Origin: Candidatus Poribacteria bacterium
GTDB taxonomy: Bacteria; Poribacteria; WGA-4E; WGA-3G
Direction of reading: 5' to 3'
Length of the DNA: 64,000 bases
Assembly (NCBI GenBank): GCA_022394755.1
Contig: JAGFCA010000005.1
Location: 158,313 to 222,312 of the forward strand
Both the position numbers and the translations under genes were made by a program. The notes under the pieces are model-generated. The model had not been told where the DNA came from, did no database searches, and worked only from the letters and a program-made list of their open reading frames with translations. Positions within the stretch are counted from its first letter, which is position 1, and each line of letters starts with the position of its first letter. Below, piece by piece: positions 9,390-19,327 of this stretch.

Positions 9390-10256
9390 GTGAAACGGCA
9401 TCCACTTAATAATCAGATTTTTTTCTTAGGATTAATAGGCAGTTTGGTTCTCATTATAGGGATCTATTTCTTTGTTAAATCGGAGGCAGGAAATCCTTAT
9501 ATCAATAGTCTACCTGAAAATATTACTACTATACAATCCCAACAAAATAAAAATACTGCAACGAAAAACAGAAAACATTCTATTCTCCATGATGAAACTG
9601 TGACCGACATTGAAGGTGATGAAGTTGGGACCAACATTGAAGGTACTACAATTCCTAAATTATCACAAAAGGTTTTGTGGGCAACCATGATGTACTGGCA
9701 TCAAGGACCACAAACCGTTGAAGCTCTCATGGAATCATATCATGTAGCGTACCTCCAAAATGAAAGGCATAGAAGGATTGATAAAATATATCCTCCCGAG
9801 CAGTGGCTACAAAAAGTGCTTGATGCGGGTTACACTATCCTCAATTATGTTGAATACGTTCAGTATCTGGATATTAGAGATTCACAGAATCAACTTGAAG
9901 TTCCAGGCGTTAGGAAGTTGTATTCAGAGACATTTGGAATTCCTGAAACAGAGATAGATAGACTCAAAGCATTATATGTTAAAAATCAATTTCTTCTTCA
10001 AGACCGCAAAAACGCCGTGGAGCGTGCAACGACTGAACCTATTGCAGGTGGTTTCTTTGCCGGAAACAAGTTTCTCCCTTTTTACAGAGATCGGGCAGTT
10101 GTCTATGTTCAACGCGATGAGAATAAGTTTTCTGCAAAATTCTTGGGTTCATCGCTGAATAATGTCCAAAGATTTCTTCTCCTGTTTTTAGGAATTGAAC
10201 CTAAAAATATTGAGGTTATCTACATTGATAAAATGGGAAATCAACTCTCAAAGTAA
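9390..10256 (+). CDS. Membrane-anchored protein, paralogue of the 8131 lipoprotein
   Basis: A 288-residue protein starting at a GTG preceded by GAAGGA at 9377-9382. An N-terminal hydrophobic segment (about residues 9-28) is an uncleaved anchor or signal peptide, followed by a Ser/Thr/Asn-rich linker to about residue 80. The folded part shares PEQWLQKVLDAG and the C-terminal VIYIDKMGNQL with the lipoprotein 460 bp upstream. The middle regions differ. Both may occupy the cell envelope but use different anchors (lipid versus helix). No family is recognised and function is unknown. Confidence 0.7.
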   Translation: MKRHPLNNQIFFLGLIGSLVLIIGIYFFVKSEAGNPYINSLPENITTIQSQQNKNTATKNRKHSILHDETVTDIEGDEVGTNIEGTTIPKLSQKVLWATMMYWHQGPQTVEALMESYHVAYLQNERHRRIDKIYPPEQWLQKVLDAGYTILNYVEYVQYLDIRDSQNQLEVPGVRKLYSETFGIPETEIDRLKALYVKNQFLLQDRKNAVERATTEPIAGGFFAGNKFLPFYRDRAVVYVQRDENKFSAKFLGSSLNNVQRFLLLFLGIEPKNIEVIYIDKMGNQLSK

Positions 10257-10312
10257 CCGTTGTGGAATCCTTTTATGCTATACCAATAACACAGGTGGGA
10301 GAACAAAAAACT

Positions 10313-11377
10313 TCAACCATCAAGATAATTGTATAATTCAGACAATACAACAGTTGCATAACACCCTACAGGTAATGAAAAATATAGACGAATTCCCTCA
10401 TCAACTTTCTCGACTTTATGAAATTCTAATTTCATCCGTAACGGACGACGAGTTCCAGCCAATCTAATACCTGCGACTTTGCGAAATGCATCATGCCGCA
10501 AACCCTCAGACTTCAGCAAACTATCCTCCATTTCCTGTATTTTTCCAACAGGTTGTCGCATCTTATATCCAAAAATTGGACCGGACGGGCTAATTTCAAA
10601 TGTATCCGCACGCGATTGTTCCTTAGAAGCATCTTTCACAAGAAATGGAGCATTGTTAATGTGTTTGATGGCCACATCTCCATCACACAACCTTCCTAAA
10701 TTTTGCAACCTCATATCCAAAATCCTATTAAACAGATATGCCTGATACGCAGACAAATATAACCTACGCATTCTATGCGGAATAGATCTAATCACCTTTT
10801 CCATTTTATCTGGATCATCCTGAAGAAGTCTTTCACCAGCTTTTATTGGAAAACTATCTGTCCGTATATAATTAACTAATGTTTTCCAATCCTTTTTTAC
10901 CAAGGCTTTTCCAATCAAATGAGTGTCTTGCTTATTTCCAAATCGTTGATCCCCAAATCTATTTGGCACACCTTCGGATTGAAATCTTAACATTCTATCC
11001 TTTATTATTGGGATGTGTATTAGAGGTATGTCCCGTAGAATTATCTCAAATCGATTTCCACGTAGATGTCCTACACGTAATTTATGACCATGTCCAGATG
11101 CCCAAAGTATCTCTATATCTGATAAATCTATTTTTAAAATCCTTTCAGGAGTAATTCCATGAACAGACAATACTTGGGTGGTGAGTGCATGCTTATCCTT
11201 TAATCCCGCATACCCAATATCATTAGGATTGACAGTTAACACACCTGCTATATGCTTAATTGCCTCAAATGTAGTAAGACCACGTTTCCGAATAGCGAAG
11301 AAGGTATGTGTACCAACTCCAGTCGGTTCATATAGTGGTATCTCTTCAACAATGAAATCTTCAGGTTCAAATCGCAT
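10313..11377 (-). CDS. truD: tRNA pseudouridine synthase D
   Basis: TruD makes pseudouridine at position 13 of tRNAs. The ~354-residue product has the family motif GYAGLKDKHA with the catalytic Asp (residue 61 from the chosen start). It also has NRFGDQRFG, and a C-terminal segment returning to the catalytic domain. The opening RFEPEDFIVEEIP is the standard TruD N-terminus. The frame extends 21 nt upstream to another ATG at 11398, but GAGG lies 8 nt before the ATG at 11377, which therefore is the likely start. The gene converges with the 9390-10256 gene and diverges from the selenoprotein array. Confidence 0.93.
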   Translation of the reverse strand: MRFEPEDFIVEEIPLYEPTGVGTHTFFAIRKRGLTTFEAIKHIAGVLTVNPNDIGYAGLKDKHALTTQVLSVHGITPERILKIDLSDIEILWASGHGHKLRVGHLRGNRFEIILRDIPLIHIPIIKDRMLRFQSEGVPNRFGDQRFGNKQDTHLIGKALVKKDWKTLVNYIRTDSFPIKAGERLLQDDPDKMEKVIRSIPHRMRRLYLSAYQAYLFNRILDMRLQNLGRLCDGDVAIKHINNAPFLVKDASKEQSRADTFEISPSGPIFGYKMRQPVGKIQEMEDSLLKSEGLRHDAFRKVAGIRLAGTRRPLRMKLEFHKVEKVDEGIRLYFSLPVGCYATVVLSELYNYLDG

Positions 11378-11577
11378 AATAACCTCAAATTTAATCATAG
11401 ATGTTATGATGTCAGATTGTCAAGTTTCATGTTAGAATAGGGTGTGTCAACTTTAGGGGATAATAAAAATCAATTTATAGATTGATGTTTCTTTATTGAG
11501 ACACTTCTCACATTTTCAATATTTGGGTAACTAAATCATAATACACAATGAATTCCATCAGTGTACTTAACGTTAAT

Positions 11578-11604
11578 TTGAAGAATAGGGATATTTCCTA
11601 TAAT
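11578..11604 (+). promoter_or_regulatory. Candidate promoter of the selenoprotein array
   Basis: TTGAAG (11578-11583) and TATAAT (11599-11604) are separated by 15 bp. The -10 is perfect but the spacing is short. A 10-bp palindrome TTAACGTTAA (11567-11576) lies just upstream and could be an operator. It is the best sigma-70-like match in the 350-bp gap between truD and the first array gene. Confidence 0.4.
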
Positions 11605-11640
11605 CTTGTCAAAACCTTATTTAGAAATGGGAAGACTATC

Positions 11641-11728
11641 AAAAGTGCATCCAAAAGTGTGTATATACGAATCATTACCACCTTCTAATTGTACCGATAT
11701 CCTATGCCGAAAAGGAATTTCATAAGAA
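11641..11728 (+). promoter_or_regulatory. Leader shared with the distal array member
   Basis: The sequence before the first array gene resembles 19824-19928 before the last one. Shared pieces are catccaaaa(a)tgtgta, acgaa(t/g)cattac and cgaaaaggaa near the start codon. Between the matching blocks the second leader carries an 18-bp tandem duplication. In both, the AAGGA is unusually far (about 12-13 nt) from the ATG. Conservation implies shared expression control or recent duplication of gene plus leader. Confidence 0.55.
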
Positions 11729-13267
11729 ATGGAAACATTATCAAATAAAATAAATCTCCATCTTGGCGATGACGCAGAAGTCCTCATCAAAGGGTTCATT
11801 GCACCGATTGAGGATATGAACCCCAACTTCCATGAAGAATGGTATGCGTTGGCAAATTTGCGCGTTGCTGAACCGGAAAAGATGTATTCTACTTCGGTTT
11901 TCCGATCATTCCTTCCAGATAAACCTGTTTCGGTTGCTGACTACTGGCAAATTGACGAACAAGGCGCGCTTGCCTTGCTGAAACAGTTTCAACGCAATCC
12001 GAATCTGGACATGCACATAAATGCCGGAGATTCCCAAGGTCTATGGGCATGTCTACATGCTTACAATGATGAACTCGCCAATATTATGTTCCGCATCCAT
12101 ACAGCATTTGCATTAGAGGATGGTTGGTTTACACCTTCTCAGTTAGCAGGAAATTTGGTTATTGACCGTATTAATAAGAGTGTAGCGTTTTTCCAAATGT
12201 GTGTTCCTGAAGGGACACTCTTTGATGTAAATTGGAAAAAACAGAAAGACGAACCTAATTACTATTATAGTGCAGGTGGTGGCGTTTGTCCTAAATTTGA
12301 ACTTGTTACAGAAAAGCATGATGTCTCTCAGGAAACCGTTTTTACAACATCAATTACACGTGAAGAGGCTGAATACATACTGATACAACGCTTCTATAAG
12401 TCCATGCAAATCAACTGGGTGCCATTTGAAGAAGCATTAGAAATATCACAAACACAACAGAAACCGATCCATGCCATTTCTGTCGATGGACCACTCTCAG
12501 ACGAAGCATGTTGAGGGAGCGGTAAAAACTTGAGGGCAGTTGTCCTCTCCGACGAACGAATCATTGAATTCTTGAATGAATATTTTATCAATATGTGGGT
12601 GCGTAATACCAAGCTTAGACGCTTACGCGATACAAACGGGTTTGGGGAAATGCCTCCATTGGTACGTACAATCATTGAGAACAAATGGCGTAGAGGTCCA
12701 GTAGATGCATGGGTTATATCTCCTGAACTTGAAGCGATAGGACATGTAGCAGTCAATACCTACCTTGAGGAAAATCGCCGTGAAGATGGAACATTAGAGA
12801 GCGAGAATTACCTCAGGTTTCTCGCTGATTCCTTAGAAGCAAAACTCCCTGGATTCGGGAACACTGTTCTCACACCTGAACAACCCACACAACAGATATT
12901 AGACGTTTTTCGCACTCCAGAATATGGACATCAAGACTACACGGTTGTCGTAATTGATACCACAGCGTTTGAAAACGGCGGTACACTCATTATGGATATT
13001 GAAGTGGGTAATGAAAAAGCGTATGGATCCTTCTTTCTGCTGGATGGTGTCCATAAACTTACCTTTGATGCTGTACACAAACGCCCGGAAGGAATAATGC
13101 TTGATGAGGCGCACGATATAGGTTGGTATGATCCTTGTGAAAAAGGACAGATGACACATCGTTTTGAACATGGACAACTCTATAAATTGGTTGCTATGGG
13201 ATGGGCATCTAATGAAAAAGGAAGTATCAACGCTTTTCAAGCAAGGATTTCAGTAGCGGAGAATTAA
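11729..13267 (+). CDS. Selenoprotein array member 1: thioredoxin-like protein with Cys-Sec motif
   Basis: If the TGA at 12512-12514 is read as selenocysteine (residue 262), this is one 512-residue protein. An N-terminal domain of unknown family (1-~225) has conserved APIEDM, YWQI and WACLHAYND motifs. A helix and the thioredoxin-like strand KPIHAISVDGPL follow, then C-Sec-G-S-G-K. Next comes the helix continuation LSDERIIEFLNE, the remaining Trx-like strands (~285-380), and a PPC-like beta-sandwich domain (~390-512). The Sec takes the place of the first Cys of CxxC, and the second is Gly. No signal peptide is seen, so it is probably cytoplasmic. The next gene starts 2 nt after the stop. Without recoding it would be two ORFs, the second lacking a good start. 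Confidence 0.82.
12532..12547 (+). promoter_or_regulatory. Bacterial SECIS-like hairpin of array member 1
   Basis: Starting 17 nt after the TGA, GAGGGC pairs with GTCCTC (one G-U) around the loop AGTT. Distance from TGA to loop is 23 nt. The loop has G at position 2, which fits the published bacterial SECIS rule (G in the first two loop bases, loop roughly 16-37 nt from UGA). The stem co-varies with the other array copies. Confidence 0.8.
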
Positions 13268-13268
13268 A

Positions 13269-13939
13269 ATGAAAACTTCACAAGACAAAATCACGCTAAA
13301 TCTTAATAATGATATTCAAATTTCTATCCACGGTGCCATCGCACCGATTGAGTACACACAATACAACTTCCATGTAGAATGGGACGAATTGGCGAACCTA
13401 CAGGTAGCTGAACCGGAAAAACGGTATCCAATCTCTGTATTTAATGCATTTCTACCTTCGGGATCCGTTTCGGTCGGTGAATGCTGGCAAATCAATGACG
13501 GTGTTATAGAATTACTAAGGCAGCTTCACACCAACCCAAACTTGAATTTGGACTGTAACAATGGGGATTCACTCGGTCTGTGGGCATGTCTACGTGCATA
13601 TAATGATGAGTATGTTGACATCGTGTTTCGAATTCATGCAGAATTCACACTAAATACTGGTAGATTTACAGCCTCACAATTGATATTAAAATCGGTAGAG
13701 AAAAAGGGGATGGTGAGTTTTATCTATTTAATGCAGAAGGTGAACTATCTACAGATGAAGAACCGTGTGATGCACTTGCTGTAACTTGGGGTGGACCAGA
13801 TGATGAATTACAGATTAAACACCAATTTGACCATGGTCAGATCTTTAGGTTAGGTGCATCAGGTTATTGGTACGAAGGAGAAATCTGTACAAACGCTTTT
13901 CTGACACAAATAACTATAGAGGAAAATAACAATGAATAA
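13269..13939 (+). pseudogene. Selenoprotein array member 2: deletion pseudogene lacking the Sec domain
   Basis: The first ~135 codons match the N-terminal domain of the array family (APIEYTQYNF, WACLRAYND, FRIHAEF). Near 13672-13685 the sequence jumps to the C-terminal beta-sandwich domain (IDIKIGREKGDGEFYLF and FRLGASG), which is in another frame. The nominal ORF therefore ends in 30 or so unrelated residues at 13784, while the domain remnant runs in frame 2 to a TAA at 13937-13939. The junction sequence cctcacaattga resembles both donor sites, so a short-homology deletion of about 0.9 kb fits. The end of this remnant carries the GAGG used by the next gene as ribosome-binding site. Confidence 0.85.
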
Positions 13940-15524
13940 ACCAACTAACAAAATTATCCTCAATCTTGATGGGGACGAAAAAGTAAACGTCAAAGGTGTT
14001 ATTGCACCGTTTGAATATGACTCAGCCGATTTTCACGTGGACTGGGACGAATTGGCGAACCTACGGGCTGCTGAACCGGAAAAGCAATATCCTGTGTCGG
14101 TCTTTCAATCTTTTCTCCCATCAGAATCGGTTTCAGTGGGTGAATGCTGGCAGATTCAAGAAGAAGACGCGCTAACATTGCTGCGACAACTCTCTCCACG
14201 TCCACAACTGAAACTACATATTAATTCGGGGGATCCTCGGCGTGCAATGTGGGCATGTCTACGTGCTTACAATGATGAATTTGCCGAGATTCTATTCCGT
14301 ATCCACGCACAATTCGTCATGAATCATGGCTGGTTGACCCCTTCACAATTTGCTGGACATTTGGTTATTGACCGGTTCCAAGAGGAGATCGTCTCCTTCA
14401 AGATGCATGTGCCTCAAACGACACTAAATTTTGATATCGGTTGGACAAACGAAGACAAGCGCACCGCTGCGGCTATCGGCTATTGCCCGAAAGTGGAACT
14501 CTGCGCGGGCATACAGCCTCAAAATGCCGAATTCGTCGCGTCAATCACGCAAGAGGAAGCGGAGGGCATACTAGCGTTGCAATTCTACGAATTCGAGAAA
14601 ATTAATTGGGTATCATTGGAAGAAGCCTTGGAGATGGCACCGGCACTGCAGAAACCGATTCATGCGATTTCAATAGATGGACCGCTTGCTGATGAATCCT
14701 GCTGAGGGAGTGGCAAAGGATTGAGAGCAGTTGAGCTCTCCGATGACCAGATCATAGCATTCTTGAACGAAAATTTTATCAATACGTGGGTACCCAATGC
14801 GGAATTAGGAAGGAGCATGAGTTTGCGAGAACCGATTGCAAGGCGACGTAAGCGCGAAGGTAAGACATTCGACACAAGCCACGCCTTAGCACAAACAATT
14901 ATGAAAGGCTGGAAAAAAGGTTCGCCGGTGGACTGTTTAGTTATATCGCATGAGTTTGAATTGATGGGTAGTTTAGATTACAATGAGTTCCCTGAGAACT
15001 TAGGAGAATTAGACGAAGAGACAGACGCATACCTGTTTTTTCTTGAGGCATCTTTGGAAGGAAAACGGCCTGGATTGGGTGACATTATCCTTACCCGTGA
15101 ACAGCCCTTGAAGGAGGCGGTAGAAACTTTTCGCACCACGGAGGTAGTGCATCAGGACTACACAGTTGTCGTAATTGACGTCACAGCCTTTGAAGATGGT
15201 GGCACGCTCACCATTGACATCCAGGTCGGTAGAGACGATGCAATAGGTATTTTCCATCTGCTTGACGGGGACAAAAAACTTCCGACTGAAAAAGTGCCAG
15301 ACGGTGTTGATCCGGAAGCATGGAAGAACCAACATGGTGAAGAATATATGAAGGCGTTTAGTGCCCTTGCCAAAGTGTGGGGTATATTCCCTGGTCAAAC
15401 AGGAAAAATTACTTACCAATTCGATCAAGGTAAACGCTTTAAACTGTGTGCAACAGGAGATCAATGGGGTGGAATAGGTGGCATAAACGCTTTTCGCGCA
15501 AAAATATCTGTAGAGGAAAACTGA
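13932..15524 (+). CDS. Selenoprotein array member 3: thioredoxin-like protein with Cys-Sec motif
   Basis: One 530-residue protein if TGA 14703-14705 is selenocysteine (residue 258). Domains are as in member 1: N-terminal domain with APFEYDSADF, GECWQI and WACLRAYND; linker helix NWVSLEEALE; thioredoxin-like strand KPIHAISIDGPLADES; redox motif C-Sec-G-S-G-K; helix LSDDQIIAFLNENF; then NAELGR and a basic segment typical of the family. A C-terminal PPC-like domain (HQDYTVVVIDVTAF ... INAFRAKIS) follows. GAGG lies 9 nt before the ATG, inside the end of the preceding pseudogene, which suggests translational coupling. The next gene begins 2 nt after the stop. Confidence 0.83.
14723..14740 (+). promoter_or_regulatory. 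Bacterial SECIS-like hairpin of array member 3
   Basis: GAGAGC and GCTCTC pair perfectly around loop AGTTGA, 17 nt after the TGA. Relative to members 1 and 4, two stem pairs have changed on both sides, keeping all pairing. The downstream residue here is Glu instead of Val, so the change is not explained by protein conservation. Confidence 0.82.
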
Positions 15525-15525
15525 C

Positions 15526-17151
15526 ATGGAAACCGTAATAAACAAAATCACCCTTAATCTTGTGGCGGACACTCAAGTCTCTGTCAAAGCCTTCATCGCA
15601 CCGATTGAGTACACACAATACAACTTCCATGTAGATTGGGACGAATTGGCAAATCTACAGGCTGCTGAACCAGTAAAGCAATATCCTGCTTCTGTCTTTC
15701 AATCTTTTCTACCGTTAGAATCGGTTGCGGTGGGAGAATGTTGGCAAATTCGGGAAGACAGCGTATTAACATTGCTAAAGCAACTCTATCCACGTCCACA
15801 ACTGAGACTTAAGGGTGATGACGGAGACTATAAAGGCATAGTTGCATGTTTAAGAGCCTACAATGATGATCTTGCTGACATTGTGTTCCGTATCCATGCC
15901 GAATTCATCATGGAGAATGGCAAGTTTACACCATCACAATTTGCTGGACATCTGGTTATTGACCGACACCAAAGGGAAGTCGTCTCTTTCAAGATGAACG
16001 TACCACAAACAACACTGAATTTCGATGCCGGTTGGAAACAAGAAAATGGGAACTGGTTTGCTGAGATCGGTTATTGTCCACGGATTGAACTTTGTTCTGG
16101 GGCATACCCTACTGATGTAGAATTCACGACAGAAATCACGCAAGAAGATGTAGAAAGTAAACTTATTTCGCATTACTACATGTTTCACAAAATTAACTGG
16201 GTATCGTTAGAGCAAGCGTTGGAGATAGCACCCGCGCAACAGAAGCCGATCCATGTTGTCTCATTAGATGGACCACTTTTTGACGAGTCGTGCTGAGGCA
16301 CCGGCAGAATCTTGAGGACAGGTGTCCTCTCTAAAAACAATATAATTGATTTTTTGAATGAAAACTTCATTAATACATGGGTAGAAAATGCAGAATTGGG
16401 ACGGACAGGAAGCCTGCAAGCACCAATTGCAAAAAGACGTGAACGGGAAGGAATATCCTTTAACACAAATCACTCTTTAGCAAAAAGTATTATGAAAGGA
16501 TGGGTAAAAGGTTCTCCGGTAGACTGTTTTGTTATATCACATGATTTTGAATTGATGGGTAGTGTCGACTTTAATGAGTTTCTTGACAACATGGAGAAAC
16601 CTGAAGATGAACCCGAAATGTATATGGTATTTCTCAAGGATTCTTTGAATGACAAACGACCCGGATTAGGCGACACTATCCTAACACCAGAACAACCTTC
16701 ACAGAATGTGTTAGACACCTTTCGCACACCAGAATTAGTGCATCAGGACTACACCGTTGTTTTCATTGATACCACTGCATTTCAGAATGGTGGCACCCTT
16801 ACTATTGATATCAACGTCGGTAAAGACAATGCAATAGGAATTTTTCAACTACTTGATGGAAGCAAGAAACTTCCGACTGAAAATGTGCCTGATGGCGTTG
16901 ATCCTGAAGCATGGAACAACCAAGATAGTGAAGAATATATGAAGGCGTTCGATGCCCTTGCAAAAGTGTGGGGTATATTCCCTGGACAAACAGGAAAAAT
17001 CGCTTACCAATTCGACCAAGGTAAACTTTTTAAACTGTGTGCAACTGGAGATCAATGGGGTGGAATAGGTGGGATAAACGCTTTCCATGCAACAGTTTCT
17101 GTGGAAACAAAGGATGGTAGAGATGAATCTATGAGTGAAACACTCGAATAA
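15526..17151 (+). CDS. Selenoprotein array member 4: thioredoxin-like protein with Cys-Sec motif
   Basis: One 541-residue protein if TGA 16294-16296 is selenocysteine (residue 257). Domain order matches member 3: N-terminal domain (APIEYTQYNF, GECWQI, VACLRAYND), helix NWVSLEQALE, strand KPIHVVSLDGPLFDES, C-Sec-G-T-G-R, helix IIDFLNENF, and a PPC-like domain ending NAFHATVSVE. It ends at a TAA (17149-17151), but the same frame then encodes a further PPC-like domain to 17577. A TAA may thus have truncated an originally longer protein like member 6. The stretch NAELGR plus the LPTENVPDGVDPEAW region is very close to member 3, indicating a recent duplication. Confidence 0.82.
16314..16329 (+). 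promoter_or_regulatory. Bacterial SECIS-like hairpin of array member 4
   Basis: GAGGAC and GTCCTC pair perfectly around loop AGGT (or 7 bp with a 2-nt loop), 17 nt after the TGA. The fifth pair is A-U here, G-U in member 1 and G-C in members 3 and 6. An Ala codon became Thr (GCA to ACA) while the pairing was improved. Confidence 0.82.
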
Positions 17152-17577
17152 AATGATAACACTTCAAAACCCATCTCACTGCCTATTAATGTTCTACTCA
17201 ACAAAAAGCGACCAGACAAAGAGATATTAGAAATCTTCCGAACACCAGAGTATGGTTATCAAGATTATACGGTTGTTAATATTGATACAACCGCTTTTGA
17301 GAGTGGGGGAATCCTCTCCATTGATATAAAGGTAGGCAATGCTGAACCTTCAGGTTCGTTTGACCTATTTGACGGTGAATCTAAACTACCAACTGAAGGT
17401 ATATCCTCTGAAGCACTCGCCTCTGCTTGGGATATTCAACCTGAGAAAACTGGTACAATACAGTATCATTTTGATGTAGGAAAACGTTTTAAGTTAGGCG
17501 CAACCGGTAATTGGTTTAGTGAAAAAGACAGTATAAATGCATTTCGTGCAAAAATCTCAGTAAAGGAAGTTGAATGA
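17152..17577 (+). pseudogene. Extra PPC-like domain cut off from array member 4 by a TAA
   Basis: Directly after the TAA of member 4, and in the same frame, the sequence encodes a linker and a complete PPC-like domain (YQDYTVVNIDTTAF, SGSFDLFDGESKLPTEG, FKLGATGNW, INAFRAKISV). It has no stop until TGA at 17575-17577. There is no convincing start codon with a ribosome-binding site. The intact equivalent is the second PPC-like domain of member 6. The last codons overlap the ATG of member 5 and supply its AAGGAA. Either the domain was lost by nonsense mutation, or it is reached by rare read-through. Confidence 0.72.
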
Positions 17578-19169
17578 ATACAGTATTAGACAGAATCACG
17601 TTATACCTTGATGGTGCTAAGAGTATATCGGTCAACGGTTTTATTGCACCCATAAAACATACCATCTCAAATTTCCATGTAGAGTGGGACGCATTAGCAA
17701 ATCTCTCTGTTGTTAACCCTGAGATGGAATATCCCCTATCTGTTTTCCAATCATTTATTCCCATAGAATCGGTTTCTGTTGGTGAATGTTGGGAAATAGA
17801 AGAATCTGGCGTGATGAAGCTACTTCAGCAATTACATCACACTCCCAACCTAAGAATGCATATTGATTATGGTGATTCACACGGGTTATGGGGATGTTTA
17901 CGAGCATGCAATGATAGGTATGCAGACATACAATTTCGTATTCATGCAGAATTTAAACTAAAGGATGGGTGGTTCACACCTTCAGAGTTTAGGGGAAATA
18001 TAATAATCGACAGACTTGAGGAAGATATACTGCACTTTAATATGTATGTTCCTGAAGGCACTGTGAACTTTGATGTAAATTGGAAAAAAGACAAAGATGC
18101 TTCCTATTCTATTACAGCTGCAGGGCTATGCCAACAAATGGAACTAACCGCTGGGATGCAGGAGAATATTAAAAACATTGAATATCCGCTTAGTATTACC
18201 GAAAAAGAAGCGAACCGTATCTTAAGCAAACAATTTTACAAATCAGAGCGAATTAACTGGGTACAAGCTGAGCATGCGATGGAGTTAGCAGAGACTCAGT
18301 GTAAACTCATTCATGTTATCTCTGTCGATGGTCCCTTGGCTGATGAGGCTTGCTCAGAGAGCGGTAAAGGTTTGAGGGCAGGTGTCCTCTCTAATGATAG
18401 AGTTATAGATTTCTTGAATGAAGATTTTATCAATATTTGGGTGTCCAATGTGGAGTTAGAACGTACACCTCGAAAAAAAGCATACATGGCAAAAAGGCAA
18501 AAGCGTGAATCCGATCAATTCAATAAAAACCACCCTTTGGCGAAATTTATAATGGCTGGTTGGAAAGAACATTCACCTGTCGATTGTTTAGTTATTGCGC
18601 CAGAAGGTGATGTGATGGGAAAACTTCCACTCAACGATTTCTTTGATGAATGTTATAAAAATAAACGTAAAGAGGAAGATGCCTACCTGCAGTTTCTAAA
18701 GGATTCGTTAGATGCAAAATTCCCCGGATTCGATGAGAATGTATCTGAATCTTTATTAACAGGTTCAGTAGTTATCCTCAATGAAGATAATCCTGAACAA
18801 GAAGTGATACACATCTATCGAACACCACGTTACGGATATCAAGATTACAATGTCATCACAATCGATACCACTGCATTTAAAGAGGGTGGTAGACTCACAA
18901 TAGACATAAAGGTTGGTATGGCAAAAGCCGGTGGTTCATTCGATCTGTTTGATGGTGATACAGAATTACCAACAAAAGGTTATCCAGATGGAGCAATCGC
19001 ATCTGCCTGGGATATTCCTACCGGACAAAAAGGTAAGATAGAATACCAATTTGAAGAAGGTATGGTCTTTAAACTCGGCGCTACCGGCACATGGTTCAGT
19101 GGTGCAGGAAACATAAATGCTTTTCATGCGAAAATCTCTGTAGATGCAGTAGAAACCGAAACAATGTAG
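17574..19169 (+). CDS. Array member 5: Cys-Ser variant of the selenoprotein family
   Basis: A continuous 531-residue protein that shows the intact architecture of the family without recoding. N-terminal domain (APIKHTISNF, GECWEI, WGCLRACND), helix NWVQAEHAME, strand KLIHVISVDGPLADEA, then C-S-E-S-G-K with Ser261 (TCA at 18354-18356) where the others have TGA. Next come LSNDRVIDFLNEDF, a basic segment and a PPC-like domain ending INAFHAKISV. Its existence argues that the TGA-split genes are single proteins. The retained hairpin downstream of the Ser codon suggests that it descends from a Sec form. Its start overlaps the end of the preceding domain remnant (ATGA). Confidence 0.88.
   Translation: MNTVLDRITLYLDGAKSISVNGFIAPIKHTISNFHVEWDALANLSVVNPEMEYPLSVFQSFIPIESVSVGECWEIEESGVMKLLQQLHHTPNLRMHIDYGDSHGLWGCLRACNDRYADIQFRIHAEFKLKDGWFTPSEFRGNIIIDRLEEDILHFNMYVPEGTVNFDVNWKKDKDASYSITAAGLCQQMELTAGMQENIKNIEYPLSITEKEANRILSKQFYKSERINWVQAEHAMELAETQCKLIHVISVDGPLADEACSESGKGLRAGVLSNDRVIDFLNEDFINIWVSNVELERTPRKKAYMAKRQKRESDQFNKNHPLAKFIMAGWKEHSPVDCLVIAPEGDVMGKLPLNDFFDECYKNKRKEEDAYLQFLKDSLDAKFPGFDENVSESLLTGSVVILNEDNPEQEVIHIYRTPRYGYQDYNVITIDTTAFKEGGRLTIDIKVGMAKAGGSFDLFDGDTELPTKGYPDGAIASAWDIPTGQKGKIEYQFEEGMVFKLGATGTWFSGAGNINAFHAKISVDAVETETM
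18374..18389 (+). other. Relic SECIS-like hairpin in member 5
   Basis: GAGGGC/GTCCTC around loop AGGT sits 17 nt after the TCA Ser codon, the same geometry as the SECIS-like hairpins of the TGA-bearing copies. It has no recoding job here. The most economical reading is a leftover from a Sec-containing ancestor. Confidence 0.65.
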
Positions 19170-19327
19170 TACTTGCGATTTGTAAATAAAGTTTGGATAA
19201 AGGCAAATTAAAATGATGTTTTCCTATGACAGATGTTATAATGTTACTTAACTTATGGACAGGGTTTTGTAATCAAAAACGGTATAGATATTAACGATAC
19301 CATTAATGCGATATAGAGGTGAGAGCC

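Noticed and set aside
17149..17151. TAA in member 4 as a third recoded codon
   Set aside because: TAA has no known recoding system like Sec, no SECIS-like hairpin follows at that spacing, and it lies in a linker, not at a conserved residue.
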